Notes: generated by a model from the letters alone, not told the origin. 64,000 nt of DNA from Komarekiella atlantica HA4396-MV6 (GCA_019359395.1 JAHHHK010000021.1:62001-126000), one strand, 5' to 3'. Numbered from the stretch's first letter, positions 17,894 through 27,690 are shown. Translations and numbers: made by a program.

Positions 17894-19300
17894 ATGTTAG
17901 CAAGTATAGAAAAAACGCCACTGACTATTTTGCGTGAAATGAAAATATTTATCATTGTTTGGGTGGGACAGCTCATTGCATCTATTGGTAGCAGCATCAC
18001 CGCATTTGCTTTAGATGTTTGGGTTTACGAACACACTGGTTCTGTCACTCAATTTGCTTTTATTACCCTTGCCAATACTTTACCGCTCATCTTACTTGCA
18101 CCCATAGCTGGTTTATTAGTGGATCGGTGGGATCGTAGATGGACAATGATTCTCAGCGATTTATTTGCAACTTTAGCAACAGTAGCTATTGGTGTTTTAT
18201 TTATCATCGGTCGGTTGGAAGTGTGGCATATTTACTTAGCCAATACCTTCAGTGCTATCTTCGTGGCTTTTCAGATACCCGCTTTCATCGCTTCCATAAC
18301 CTTATTAGTACCAAAACAGCATCTTGGGCGGGCGAATGGAATGCTGAGTTTCATGAACGGCACTGCGCGGCTCGTAGCACCACCTTTAGGAGGTGTCCTA
18401 CTAGGCCTGATTTCTCTCCAAGGAATTATCGTGCTTCACTTAACCACCATATTTTTAGGTATTGCTATCCTCTTCCTGCTTCGGTTCCCTAAAGCCAGCA
18501 CTCCTGTTGTTGCAATCGAGGAAAGTTCTTTTCTCAAGGAAACAACTTATGGATTGACCTATTTAGGTGCTCGGCCAGGATTACTAGGAGTGTTAATCAT
18601 CTCAGCTTTTAGCATTTTCCTTGTAGGAGGTGTTCAAGTGATCACCATACCTTTAGTATTATCTTTCGCTCCCGTCACAGTTTTAGGGACTATTCTTTCG
18701 CTCTTTGGCGTTGCTGTTTTGAGTGGGGGCTTGCTGATTGGTATTTGGGGAGGTCTACAGCGTAATATGAACATGATATACTGCTGTATGCTCCTCACGG
18801 GTGTGTCTCTTGTTGTCGCCGGTTTGCAACCTTCTGTTGGTGTCTTTATTGTTGGCGTCTTCTTATTCTTCTTGATCAGACCAATCATTGCTAGTTCAAC
18901 GCAAGCTATTTTTCAGTCGAAAGTAGAACCATTAGTGCAGGGTAGAGTTTTTTCTATAAAAGGAGCGATAGAAGCCGCAGGTTTACCTCTAGGCTATATT
19001 GCGATCGGGCCCTTAGCAGAAAAGGTTTTTGAACCCTTAATGGCTACTGATGGTTTATTGGCAGGTAGTATCGGACAAATTATTGGTGTTGGTACAGGTC
19101 GTGGTATGGGACTTCTACTGGCACTTGTGGGAATCTTGACCATTTTCGCAACCTGTATTGCCTACTTCTTTCCCCGTTTACGACTTGTGGAAGATGAATT
19201 ACCCGATGTTATTGATGAAGTTGCTTTAGCTACGCCCACCGCAGGTATCGCTGCTGATATAGCTTCTAGCAAGAATGACGCAGTTTCTTCAATATCTTAA
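17894..19300 (+). CDS. MFS transporter, drug/metabolite exporter type
   Basis: A 468-residue protein with 12 predicted membrane segments. The MFS motif A between helices 2 and 3 reads GLLVDRWDRRWTMI. The arrangement resembles the Bcr/EntS-like group that exports siderophores, macrolides and other metabolites. The start ATG is preceded by AGGAG at 17882. A longer cytoplasmic or loop segment at about residues 385-420 (VFEPLMATDGLLAG) is family-typical. It ends 33 bases from the convergent gene at 19334. Export of the cluster product is inferred. Confidence 0.9.
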   Translation: MLASIEKTPLTILREMKIFIIVWVGQLIASIGSSITAFALDVWVYEHTGSVTQFAFITLANTLPLILLAPIAGLLVDRWDRRWTMILSDLFATLATVAIGVLFIIGRLEVWHIYLANTFSAIFVAFQIPAFIASITLLVPKQHLGRANGMLSFMNGTARLVAPPLGGVLLGLISLQGIIVLHLTTIFLGIAILFLLRFPKASTPVVAIEESSFLKETTYGLTYLGARPGLLGVLIISAFSIFLVGGVQVITIPLVLSFAPVTVLGTILSLFGVAVLSGGLLIGIWGGLQRNMNMIYCCMLLTGVSLVVAGLQPSVGVFIVGVFLFFLIRPIIASSTQAIFQSKVEPLVQGRVFSIKGAIEAAGLPLGYIAIGPLAEKVFEPLMATDGLLAGSIGQIIGVGTGRGMGLLLALVGILTIFATCIAYFFPRLRLVEDELPDVIDEVALATPTAGIAADIASSKNDAVSSIS

Positions 19301-19333
19301 ATTGGGCGTTGCATAACCAATGGTTGCCTATGA

Positions 19334-19744
19334 TTATTTGATTTTTGTCCCAATAATTGATTCATCTTTATCCATTAGGAGAAATTTAGAACCATTAATT
19401 CTCATAACTTCATATTTTTCTGGCATAAACACAGAGCCTAAACTAGCTACCATATCTGCAATAGGTATCTTAACAAATAGCGAAATCTCTAAATTAAAAA
19501 CCGATTTTGGAGTACTTTTTACATTTAAATACAATTTTTTTTGATTTACATACCATACTCCCCTAAATTTATTACCTATTATCAGTTCTTTAGGTTTCGA
19601 TAAAATCAATGTTTGAATTGTGGTTTGTTCATAGGTCATATCATCTTTAAATTGAATAGTGCTTTTTTCCCCAAGCTTATCAAAACGCCATTTTCCAAAA
19701 AGTAAAATTTCTATTTCTACATCAGAATGCTTACTATTATTCAT
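19334..19744 (-). CDS. Hypothetical protein, 136 aa
   Basis: The start at 19744 is preceded by GAGGA, better than the upstream start at 19807 that would overlap the GUN4 gene. I do not recognise the family. The sequence is mostly beta-type (WRFDKLGEKSTIQF, GVWYVNQKKLYLNV) and resembles small lipocalin-like domains in strand pattern only. No signal peptide or membrane helix. It starts 13 bases after the GUN4 gene stop, so it belongs to the ABC transporter/GUN4 operon. Confidence 0.65.
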   Translation of the reverse strand: MNNSKHSDVEIEILLFGKWRFDKLGEKSTIQFKDDMTYEQTTIQTLILSKPKELIIGNKFRGVWYVNQKKLYLNVKSTPKSVFNLEISLFVKIPIADMVASLGSVFMPEKYEVMRINGSKFLLMDKDESIIGTKIK

Positions 19745-19757
19745 GTCTATCCTCAAA

Positions 19758-21494
19758 TTAGCTTTGCTTATAATTGTCACTATTATTAACAAATGTGCTA
19801 TTAACACCTGAGAAAGTTTCTTTACAAATTTTGGTACGAGAAAAGAATAAGTGCATCTGCCAAACTAACCAAGACCCCACTCGCCACGCTCCCATTGAAA
19901 GGTGTTCCGCAGAAAATGGGCATAAGTCATAGGTATCTTGGTCATAGTGCAACCATTGAACCGGTAGGTGTCCCATCGGTGTAGTAGGGGACAATTCAAA
20001 AGTTAGTTGATCGTAGTCTAACCAGTTTCCCTCTTTTCGCCAACCAAGGCGATCGCCAAGTCTCTTTTCTGTTTCATAGTCTACTTGACCACCTACTTCA
20101 TTCCAAATACTTTGCTGTACACTAAAGCCGAAATAACCATGACTATATTCTCTCCAAAGTTGATCAATGGTGTAGAGAGCTTCACAAGAAAACTTATTAA
20201 TATCTTCCTTGTAAACTTCATTCCAATAATTTTTACCCATGATTTGTAGCATTAATTTTGTGGTTTCAATGTCAGCTTCCTTCCACTTGTACTGTGCCAG
20301 AAAATCTTGCAGTTGGGTATAACTAATATTTTTATTAGTCTGAAATTGTTTTGTAAATTTAGCATCTTCATTAGTTAAACTAATCAATTCAGTCTCTTCT
20401 GTTGAAGAGATAGGCTTTATTGATACCATTGCTTCTGTTATTTCTAATTCTTTTCTCTCATCGGTGAGTTGTTTAGATATATAATTGGATATTGAGATAA
20501 TATCTTTGTCTAAAGATACACAATTATCTGTTAAATCAAAACTACCGATTTGCCAATCTAATAATTGAGATTTAATAAAAGCATCTTTTAATCTTTGTTT
20601 TTTCTCATAAGTTGTTACCATAAAATCGAGAAAAGTTTCAGAAATTGCTTCAGTTTCTTTAGGAATTAATAAATTAGACTGAGAATTCAAAATATTATCC
20701 GCTAAATTTTTAATGTCTCCAACAGTTTCGTAAAAGTCCTCATCTACTTTTACTACCTCATCTATTAAAGATTGAAAAGGGCTAAAGTAATTTTGTAAAT
20801 AATTTTCAAAATTGATTGCAGTCTGGGCTATTTCTGCTATTTCCTGACGAATTCTATAGGCTTTTCTTTGATATTCGTAAATTTCTTGATAGATTTGTAA
20901 TTCTTTGACTACTTGTTGGAAAATTTCTTTTTGATTTTTAGTATCTTCTGTAAGCGATTTAAGCCCTTCACTAAGCAATTTTATTTTTTCTAACATCAAA
21001 AAGGATGCATTGCTCAAAAGCAAAACTGCTTGAATATTTTTTTGCTTCTCAAGTTTTAACTCATCAAGAATTCCCTGATTGTTTTGATTTTTTATCTCTA
21101 GTTTTGTTCTTTCCTCATCCAAACTATTTATTTCAATATATTTTTGGATAAACAGCTTTTTTAAGTCATCCGTAAGCTTCAACAAGAAAACTTGATAACT
21201 ATCCTTATAATTTTCTAGGAAATTAACAAGATAAACATAATCCTTGATTAATAATTGAATTTCTTTAAAAATTTCTCCCTGACTAATTTCTTGTTTATGC
21301 CTAATTATTCCTCCAAAATGATGATATCGAACACCTTCCTTTATTAATTTTCTACGTTCTTTAATTTTATTTTGAACATTTTTTAAACGATGATTTTTTA
21401 AAATGGGTAATTTATAGATTCGTTCATAAATCCTAATTTTTTTGTAAGTAATGAGTTGTCTTTGCTGTTTAGTTAGCATGACACTGGTTCTCAA
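19758..21494 (-). CDS. Long coiled-coil protein with C-terminal GUN4 domain
   Basis: A 578-residue protein. Residues about 1-390 are charged, helix-rich and Gln/Lys/Glu-heavy, most likely coiled coil. A GUN4 domain follows at about 395-545: LQDFLAQYKWKEADIETTKL, IDQLWREYSHGYFGFSVQ, GDRLGWR and MGHLPVQW are all family hallmarks. Free-standing GUN4 binds porphyrins and activates Mg-chelatase; cyanobacteria have many fusions of GUN4 to kinases, caspases and other modules whose function is unclear. The gene lies 15 bases after the ABC transporter, so a sensing or partner role is likely. The last 25 residues lie beyond the domain. Confidence 0.85.
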   Translation of the reverse strand: MRTSVMLTKQQRQLITYKKIRIYERIYKLPILKNHRLKNVQNKIKERRKLIKEGVRYHHFGGIIRHKQEISQGEIFKEIQLLIKDYVYLVNFLENYKDSYQVFLLKLTDDLKKLFIQKYIEINSLDEERTKLEIKNQNNQGILDELKLEKQKNIQAVLLLSNASFLMLEKIKLLSEGLKSLTEDTKNQKEIFQQVVKELQIYQEIYEYQRKAYRIRQEIAEIAQTAINFENYLQNYFSPFQSLIDEVVKVDEDFYETVGDIKNLADNILNSQSNLLIPKETEAISETFLDFMVTTYEKKQRLKDAFIKSQLLDWQIGSFDLTDNCVSLDKDIISISNYISKQLTDERKELEITEAMVSIKPISSTEETELISLTNEDAKFTKQFQTNKNISYTQLQDFLAQYKWKEADIETTKLMLQIMGKNYWNEVYKEDINKFSCEALYTIDQLWREYSHGYFGFSVQQSIWNEVGGQVDYETEKRLGDRLGWRKEGNWLDYDQLTFELSPTTPMGHLPVQWLHYDQDTYDLCPFSAEHLSMGAWRVGSWLVWQMHLFFSRTKICKETFSGVNSTFVNNSDNYKQS

Positions 21495-21509
21495 AAGTAT
21501 GAGTAGCCG

Positions 21510-23522
21510 CTAAACTCTCACCCATTTTAATACCTTGGGGTCTTTATCGTAGCGGTAAGTAAAGCCATTGTTAACAGTGATGAACTTGCCTTGACTGGCC
21601 TTACTTCTAATAGTATTAATAGGAGAGTTTGTTAACGTCTGCATTTCTTTATGTGAAAGACCTGAGATTGTGTTGATTTCTAGTCGATTTTGAGGATCAT
21701 TATTGGGTAAAACATCGATTGCAATTTGAGATTTTTCGGGAGTATTAGTAATAATTTCTTTTGCTTTTTGTAGACGATAATTCTGAACACTCACAAGTTG
21801 CCAACTAGAATCTTGTGAAAGTTCTAGAACCCATTGATGATAATTAAATAAACTCTCCCGATGTCCAACACTAAGAAAGGTTGTTTTCGTTTCTTGCAAT
21901 TGTTGATATAAATTACCTTCATTTTTCAAATCTAAAGCACTCGTTGCTTCATCTAAGATAGTGAAGCTTGGACGAGTCACTAACTGTCTTGCAAAAGCAA
22001 GGCGTTGTTGTTCTCCTAACGATAATATATTCTCCCAAGGAACTTCTGTATCAAATCCATCGACTCGACTCAGCAAGTTTTGCAGGTTAACTTGTCGCAA
22101 AACTGCTTCAAGTTCTGCGTCGCTCATTTGACGATTTGTCTGAGGATAGAGTAATTGTTCGCGTAAAGTTCCCAAAATTATGTAAGGACGTTGAGGTAGA
22201 AACAAGACTTCTTCTAGAGGAGGTCGCACCAGACGACCAGTACCCGCATTCCACAAACCAGCGATCGCTCGCAACAAAGAACTTTTACCTCGACCACTCG
22301 GCCCAACAATTAATAAACCTTCTCCCGGTTTAACTGACACTGACAAATCTTCAACAATTACCTGCTCATAGTTGGGTGTTTGTAAGGTGACATCCTCAAA
22401 AGCGAGACGGTTTTCTTCTATAGTTTTAATCGTACTAACATTTTCGGATTTGGTAACAGCTTCTAAGGCATCTGACAACTCAGCTAAACGCTCAACGTAA
22501 CTGGAAAATCGCCCTGAAGTTCCAAATTCATTGATTAAATCAGCCATAGCATTAGCAAAAAAACCTGTAGCTAAACTGGCTTGACCAACCTGTCCAAAAT
22601 CAATTTCACCTTTAATATATAAAGGCCCAAGTACTAAAAATGGAAATACTTGGATAACAGCCTGATATCCTCTGTTAAAAATTTCCTTACCTCTTTCCCA
22701 ATCAATCTTGCGTTCAGCACTTTTCAGGACATTACTAAATCTTCGCTGAATTATATTTGATTCTTGGTCTTCTCCTTGAAAAAAAGCTATCGATTCAGCG
22801 TGATTCCGAACATGGGTTAGAGAATAATTATACTCGGCTTTAAGTTCAAGTTCCTCTTGATTAATCTTATTCAATTCTTGAGTTAAGTAAATAGCAATCA
22901 AATTGCCTATGATTGTATAAACAAGCATAACAACAGCAATCTGTTGGGAAATTGACCAAACAATTATTAAAAAGGTCGTCATTTCCAGTACTTTTTCTAA
23001 GAAAGTAGCTGAAAAACTCAGAGCATTACTAGTAACAGGTTCAATTTCTTGAGATAGACGTTGATCTGGATTATCAACATCGGATTTAAAGTTGATTCTA
23101 TAATAGGCACGATCGCTTAAATATTTTGATAATATACGACTATTTAGCCATTTGTACCAATCAAGAGCGATTTTTTTTCTAACAAATTTAGAAAACCCTA
23201 CTAAGAACGTTACGCTGATCAGACCAACGCTGTAAAGCCCTAACGTTTCCAGAAACTTAGTATAATCTTTCTCTTCAATAATGACATTGACCAAATGGTT
23301 ACTAACGAAAGTATTGAAGGCAGTTACGCCCACAAGCGCGATTATTAATAAGATTAGGAGGACGAGCATCCCCCAGGCGCGAATCACATCTGAAAATGCT
23401 CTTTCTCCTGGCTCTGTTGGATACCAGTAAGGCCCTGCGATCGCTTTGACATTCTCCCAAAATTGATTAAAATCTGAAGCAGCATTCATTAAGGGTTGAA
23501 TGAAAGAAACTTGGGTTGGCAT
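21510..23522 (-). CDS. SbmA/BacA-like ABC transporter (fused permease and ATPase)
   Basis: A 670-residue half transporter. Residues about 55-330 hold six membrane helices of the SbmA_BacA/ABC_membrane_2 type. The ATPase domain (about 365-565) has Walker A GPSGRGKSS, signature LSLGEQQR and Walker B FTILDEATSALD; the H-loop is SVGHRES. Family members move antimicrobial peptides, fatty acyl compounds or cobalamin. Unusual is the C-terminal extension of about 85 residues with a helix-turn-helix-like piece (GLSHKEMQTLTNSPINTIRS) and a beta tail (FITVNNGFTYRYDKD). It leads the operon with the GUN4 fusion and the 136-residue gene. Confidence 0.9.
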   Translation of the reverse strand: MPTQVSFIQPLMNAASDFNQFWENVKAIAGPYWYPTEPGERAFSDVIRAWGMLVLLILLIIALVGVTAFNTFVSNHLVNVIIEEKDYTKFLETLGLYSVGLISVTFLVGFSKFVRKKIALDWYKWLNSRILSKYLSDRAYYRINFKSDVDNPDQRLSQEIEPVTSNALSFSATFLEKVLEMTTFLIIVWSISQQIAVVMLVYTIIGNLIAIYLTQELNKINQEELELKAEYNYSLTHVRNHAESIAFFQGEDQESNIIQRRFSNVLKSAERKIDWERGKEIFNRGYQAVIQVFPFLVLGPLYIKGEIDFGQVGQASLATGFFANAMADLINEFGTSGRFSSYVERLAELSDALEAVTKSENVSTIKTIEENRLAFEDVTLQTPNYEQVIVEDLSVSVKPGEGLLIVGPSGRGKSSLLRAIAGLWNAGTGRLVRPPLEEVLFLPQRPYIILGTLREQLLYPQTNRQMSDAELEAVLRQVNLQNLLSRVDGFDTEVPWENILSLGEQQRLAFARQLVTRPSFTILDEATSALDLKNEGNLYQQLQETKTTFLSVGHRESLFNYHQWVLELSQDSSWQLVSVQNYRLQKAKEIITNTPEKSQIAIDVLPNNDPQNRLEINTISGLSHKEMQTLTNSPINTIRSKASQGKFITVNNGFTYRYDKDPKVLKWVRV

Positions 23523-23833
23523 ATTCTAGAAATAAACTGAACATTTTTTTAACTGAAGTATTCTAATGAGCTTGGTTATCGCTTTGAGCAATTAAGCGAT
23601 CGCATTCTAGTCCTGAGAAACTCTTTTGAAAGCTTTAACCTATTGAATCAATTGTCAAATCCACTCAAGGTCTGCTCTATTCAGTAAACTACTCAGGTTT
23701 GAAAACCAGTGTTGCGTCTAAAATAGCCGTATCACTATTTCACCTTGCTATTCGAGTTGGAAAACGATTGTAAAAGCAACGGTATAACCTGAAAAATATC
23801 CTGCCAGTTTTAAGCAGACATAATATTTTAAAT

Positions 23834-23887
23834 AATGGCCTTTGAGGGTTTAATCCGTGAAATCGGACTCAGAGGCCATTTTTCTTT
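23834..23887. terminator. Hairpin with T-run, terminator-like
   Basis: AATGGCCTTTGAG (23834-23846) pairs with CTCAGAGGCCATT (23868-23880), 13 bp with one G-U, and TTTTCTTT follows on the + strand. No + strand gene ends nearby, so it may end a small transcript or serve the - strand gene at 24227 in the other direction. Confidence 0.5.
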
Positions 23888-23904
23888 GTTACCGCAATTT
23901 GGAG

Positions 23905-24190
23905 CGTTAGCCTACGCTTCTAAGGAAGCAAGTTACGCGCTTTCCACAGGATAAGGAATCGCTTAACTTGATGTCCTTACAACTAAAATTTTAAAGAATC
24001 TAACAGGATGCCCGAAAAGCTAGTAATGGTATATTTTGTCATTCTGACTGGAGCAGAGCGGAAGGAAGAATCTCTATTTTCCGTTAATTTCCGAGATGCT
24101 TCTCTACGAGACGCTCCGCGTAGCTTGGCTTTTGCGTAGGGGTACATTACGCTATCGCTTCATACCCTGCGGGATCTTGCTACAGCATGA
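23905..24190. repeat. Dispersed palindromic repeats in the 23523-24226 intergenic gap
   Basis: GTTAGCCTACGCTTCTAAGG, CTTCTCTACGAGACGCTCCG and TACCCTGCGGGATCTTGC belong to the dispersed repeat family seen at 15262 and 28465. Apart from these and the hairpin at 23834 I see no gene in 23523-24226. Confidence 0.65.
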
Positions 24191-24226
24191 CAATTTTGAC
24201 TTCTCAGACATCCTCTTACAGTGAAA

Positions 24227-24622
24227 TTATTCTTCGGTGATTTCAATTGTTTTTGGAGGTTGAACTTCTTCAAAATTATTAGTGATTGTGGGGTTAAGTT
24301 CATTTTTCAGCTTGAGTTTTAGATCCTCTGTGATGGGTAAATCTTTAATTTCTTTGAGGAGATATCTCACTGATTCGGTTTTACGACGTTCTGTATAGAT
24401 GTTCTTGAGAATGGCTTCAATTCCATATCCCGCTATAGCTTCCCCTACAAGCGTTGTCAGACCAAGCACGCCTAGACCTCCGATGATGCCAAATGGGCCT
24501 CCCAATCCCGCCAGAGCAGCTACAACGCCGTAACCACCTGCCACACCTGATGCAGAGATTGCAATCACAAGAAGTATGCCAGGAAGACCAAGAGCAGCGA
24601 CTTTCTTAACGACTTCATCCAT
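24227..24622 (-). CDS. Small glycine-rich membrane protein
   Basis: A 131-residue protein of unknown family. Residues about 10-75 are very rich in Gly and Ala with two or three hydrophobic stretches (GVAGGYGVVAALAGLGG, GIIGGLGVLGLTTLVG), a glycine-zipper-like pattern. The C-terminal half is charged and probably helical, ending in a Pro/Glu tail. It lies 196 bases downstream of the patatin gene on the same strand; a similar glycine-rich protein lies upstream at 27691. A membrane-active or membrane-tethering partner of the phospholipase is a possibility. Confidence 0.65.
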   Translation of the reverse strand: MDEVVKKVAALGLPGILLVIAISASGVAGGYGVVAALAGLGGPFGIIGGLGVLGLTTLVGEAIAGYGIEAILKNIYTERRKTESVRYLLKEIKDLPITEDLKLKLKNELNPTITNNFEEVQPPKTIEITEE

Positions 24623-24818
24623 GATAATTACCTACAATCCTCATATTCTTGGTTAAATCTTTATTAAGGGTACTAGTATCTGTTCACCCCTATTTGATAG
24701 CTTAGTGCTTAATCGAGATGGTGACTAATTTTTCCTTTTACGGCTGAAGTAGCCACCGTTCTTGGAGAGGCCAAAACTATTTGGCCTGTTGGATCACCAC
24801 TGCATCCTGTTGTAAAAT

Positions 24819-26930
24819 TTAGTTGGACAAAATATTACACAACTCATCGATTTGCTGACTTCTTTCTGTAATCAGTCGATGAGCTAATGTTTTTAAATGA
24901 CGTATATTCTCCGACTTGACATTATCTATTGCTTCCAAATCACCCGTTAAGAATGTTTGAAACCGATAATAAGAACCTTTAATTTCTTTGTCACCAGGCT
25001 CAAATAATCGTTCTAGCTCTCCGGCTACCACTTCACTACCACCGTCCATCACAATATTTAAAAGCGGTCTTCCCCATTGCAACAGTCCCCAATTCTTGAC
25101 TTCGTTATAAGTGTAGACGCTCGTCAGGGAACCCGTACCTAAGGAAACGACCAACATATCATCTGTATGTACGGCCGGTCTTTTTTCTTGTTTGCTAATT
25201 TTCGCTTCCATAATCGCCAAATTAGCTGGATTATTAGCAATCAACCCACCATCGACCAAAGTATAAAAGCCATTGGGGTTATGGGAAGTAGCAACACGAT
25301 AGGGAGGAAAATAAGTCGGAGTAGCACTAGTTGCCATTGCCGCATCTGTGAGCGTAAAGCCTACGCTTAACTTACGAAACTTTTTAGATTCTGTCTGCTG
25401 TTTTTCAATTTTGTTTGTAAAGAATATAGGAATTCTCTGCTCAATATCATAGCTAGTCACGAAAACTTCTTTGAGATTCTTTTCAAGAGGAGCATCACCA
25501 AAATATTTCCTGATAATTTCCTCTCTTCCATCAGAAGCATATTTTGGCTGAGCAAACATATCTTCTAGAGGGCCAAGCATGTGTTCTAAGAATGGCTCGT
25601 AAAAGATCTCAGCCCCATACTCAACATATAGCTGGGCAAGTTCCTCAGCAGTGTACTCAGCAACCGGTGAGCCATCAGATACATTTAAATCTAAATGGGG
25701 TTTCGTTAGTCCAAGTGCCAGAATTCCTCCGGTTGATGTGCCAGCAATTAAATCAAACAAACTAGAAATCGGCTTTTGTGTGCGCTTTTCAATTTCTGCT
25801 AGTATCAGTGCCGGGATAATGCCCCGAATACCGCCTCCATCAATAGAAAGTATTTTATATTTGGGATTGGCTGTGGTATTCATAGTTTTTTTCGATCGCT
25901 CCTGAGTTAATTCTGATTGTTGTTGCTGTTGGCTATTGTCTGGAACTTCGCGTTGCTTAGTTTGGCCTGTTTTGGCTCTCCCTACCTGGGTTGGCTGAGG
26001 GGTTTGGATGTTGGTAGATTTTTCGCTGTTTACCCTTGTGCCTTTTTTTACTTTTGGCTGACGCTCCTCTGTCGCTAACGTTAAAGCAGTCGTCGCCTGG
26101 GTTGGGAAATCCTCCGCCAGCACAGCAGTTTCTTGCGGAGGGTTTCCCTCATCGGAACTGCTTGCTATCTGGTCTTGTTTGTCGCCCTCACTGGATGATT
26201 GGGCGATAAGCTGGAGGCTTGACGCTTCGCGTATCGTAGTAAATGGAAGTTGTGCTAAATCCCAACTGGGATTACCATGTAAGGTTCCATTATGGGCTTG
26301 GACAGTCTGATCTTGGATAGTTGCTCCTTGTCCTTCTTTTAATATCCAGTAAGCTACTAATCCTTGTTCATTCCCAACTAGAGGCTGAGCGCGATGCGTT
26401 TGAATTTCCGCCTGGGGACAGGGGTAATTCCAGACGCTAATATTGGCTAATTGTCCTGTGAAATATATGTTGTTGTGTAAGGTTGCGCCAAGAGTTACAG
26501 GACTAGTTGCTTTGTTTAAGGAGTCACCTGTAAAAGAGCCAGTATACTCATGCTCATCAAGATATATAGTCAGTTGACCTCGATTAAAAACAATCGCAAA
26601 GAAGTGCCATTGTCCGACAGTTAATTCTCCATTGCCAAAGGTTTTGATAACCTTACTAACTTTCTCATCGATGTATACATCTAGGTTTCCTTCTTCACTG
26701 ATGCCGAACTCAAAATTATCACTGTATCTATCTGAAGAACGGGCAAAAAAAACATTGCGCGTCCCATAAGTACTAGCTTTATTTGTTAGTTCATGAGGAT
26801 TAATCCATCCTGAAATCGTAAAGGCTGAACTCCCCTCAGCAAAAACACCACTAAAATCATTCTTACCAAAATCTATGTAATCATCCTGACCATCAAATGT
26901 CAGAACTTTTTGGCTATATACCTTTGTCAC
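24819..26930 (-). CDS. LamG-like domain fused to patatin-like phospholipase
   Basis: A 703-residue protein. Residues about 1-215 form a concanavalin/LamG-type jelly roll (LTFDGQDDYIDFG, FTISGWINP, VAYWILKEGQG). A Gln/Ser/Thr-rich linker covers about 225-350. The patatin domain spans about 358-650: oxyanion DGGGIRG, nucleophile elbow GTSTGG with S399, and the dyad DGG with D560, so the Ser-Asp dyad is intact. Patatins hydrolyse phospholipids and serve as effectors in several anti-phage systems. No signal peptide is seen. A LamG head on a bacterial patatin is unusual and could bind a sugar or peptide ligand. Confidence 0.88.
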   Translation of the reverse strand: MTKVYSQKVLTFDGQDDYIDFGKNDFSGVFAEGSSAFTISGWINPHELTNKASTYGTRNVFFARSSDRYSDNFEFGISEEGNLDVYIDEKVSKVIKTFGNGELTVGQWHFFAIVFNRGQLTIYLDEHEYTGSFTGDSLNKATSPVTLGATLHNNIYFTGQLANISVWNYPCPQAEIQTHRAQPLVGNEQGLVAYWILKEGQGATIQDQTVQAHNGTLHGNPSWDLAQLPFTTIREASSLQLIAQSSSEGDKQDQIASSSDEGNPPQETAVLAEDFPTQATTALTLATEERQPKVKKGTRVNSEKSTNIQTPQPTQVGRAKTGQTKQREVPDNSQQQQQSELTQERSKKTMNTTANPKYKILSIDGGGIRGIIPALILAEIEKRTQKPISSLFDLIAGTSTGGILALGLTKPHLDLNVSDGSPVAEYTAEELAQLYVEYGAEIFYEPFLEHMLGPLEDMFAQPKYASDGREEIIRKYFGDAPLEKNLKEVFVTSYDIEQRIPIFFTNKIEKQQTESKKFRKLSVGFTLTDAAMATSATPTYFPPYRVATSHNPNGFYTLVDGGLIANNPANLAIMEAKISKQEKRPAVHTDDMLVVSLGTGSLTSVYTYNEVKNWGLLQWGRPLLNIVMDGGSEVVAGELERLFEPGDKEIKGSYYRFQTFLTGDLEAIDNVKSENIRHLKTLAHRLITERSQQIDELCNILSN

Positions 26931-27294
26931 GACATTTTCTTCTCCAAATAATCTAATTTAGAATTCGTAATTAATAAACTTATAAATGTTTGAGAAGTTG
27001 CATTAGTTACTTGAATCGTTTGTACTATTTTTAATTTTTATCCTAAAAATAAAGTTTTGGAATTCATAATAAAACTATTATTACAATTTAGAGAACATGG
27101 TAAACTTTCCTCGAATAAATTATCATTTATTATAATTTTTCAGCAAATCTTGGCAGTAATACAAAGCTTCTACACTTGTTACAATAAAAAACTTGTTATA
27201 AACTAACATGCTTAGGCTAAGCTTCCAAATAATCTCAGCTTTATCAAGAAAATGCAATAGCAAGTAAGACAATATAAGTAAATAATCAAGTGGA

Positions 27295-27425
27295 CATTTA
27301 AGACATTTAAGATATTTAAGATATTTAAGTAAATAACCAAGTAGACACTTAAGACACTTAAGACACTTAAGCGAATAATTAGGTAAATATTAAAGACAGT
27401 TAAGACACTTAAGCAAATAGTTAAA
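27295..27425. repeat. Iterated TTAAGACAC / TTTAAGATA repeats
   Basis: At least ten copies of a 9-10 base unit with core TTAAGACAC or ATTTAAGATA stand in phase, with the palindrome CTTAAG recurring. The block lies in the AT-rich 26931-27690 gap upstream of the patatin gene and downstream of the 27691 gene. It could bind a regulator or be a simple tandem expansion. I see no gene in this gap. Confidence 0.75.
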
Positions 27426-27456
27426 ATATTTAAAGCAATTAATAGATAATAATTAC

Positions 27457-27479
27457 TAACTGTAACTTCTTTACAGTTA
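27457..27479. repeat. Perfect 9-bp inverted repeat
   Basis: TAACTGTAA (27457-27465) and TTACAGTTA (27471-27479) flank a 5-base loop. Either an operator or a short hairpin upstream of the patatin gene. Confidence 0.6.
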
Positions 27480-27613
27480 AGCTATACTTTACTCTTAATA
27501 AGGCTTAAAGCTGGTATAATCCTTTAGCAATAAATATTTTGACAGTTTTTGACCCTTCTGTTTTCAGCTTTTGTGATAAATCTCAGACTGGGCATATACT
27601 AAGTACATAGGTG

Positions 27614-27674
27614 CTGAGTACTTTTTCCTTACTCAGAACGTGCTAAGCCCCGCTACCCTAACAGGATTTAGCAC
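27614..27674 (-). terminator. Two hairpins after the 27691 gene
   Basis: CTGAGTA (27614-27620) pairs with TACTCAG (27630-27636), and GTGCTAA (27640-27646) pairs with TTAGCAC (27668-27674). Both lie just downstream of the stop at 27691 on the - strand, a likely termination region. Confidence 0.45.
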
Positions 27675-27690
27675 TGAAATCTGGTCAATC

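Noticed and set aside
19758-21494. The housekeeping GUN4 of chlorophyll synthesis
   Set aside because: The housekeeping protein is about 230 residues; this one has a 390-residue coiled-coil head and lies in a transporter operon.
27295-27425. CRISPR array
   Set aside because: Units are 9-10 bases and contiguous, with no spacers of uniform length and no cas genes.
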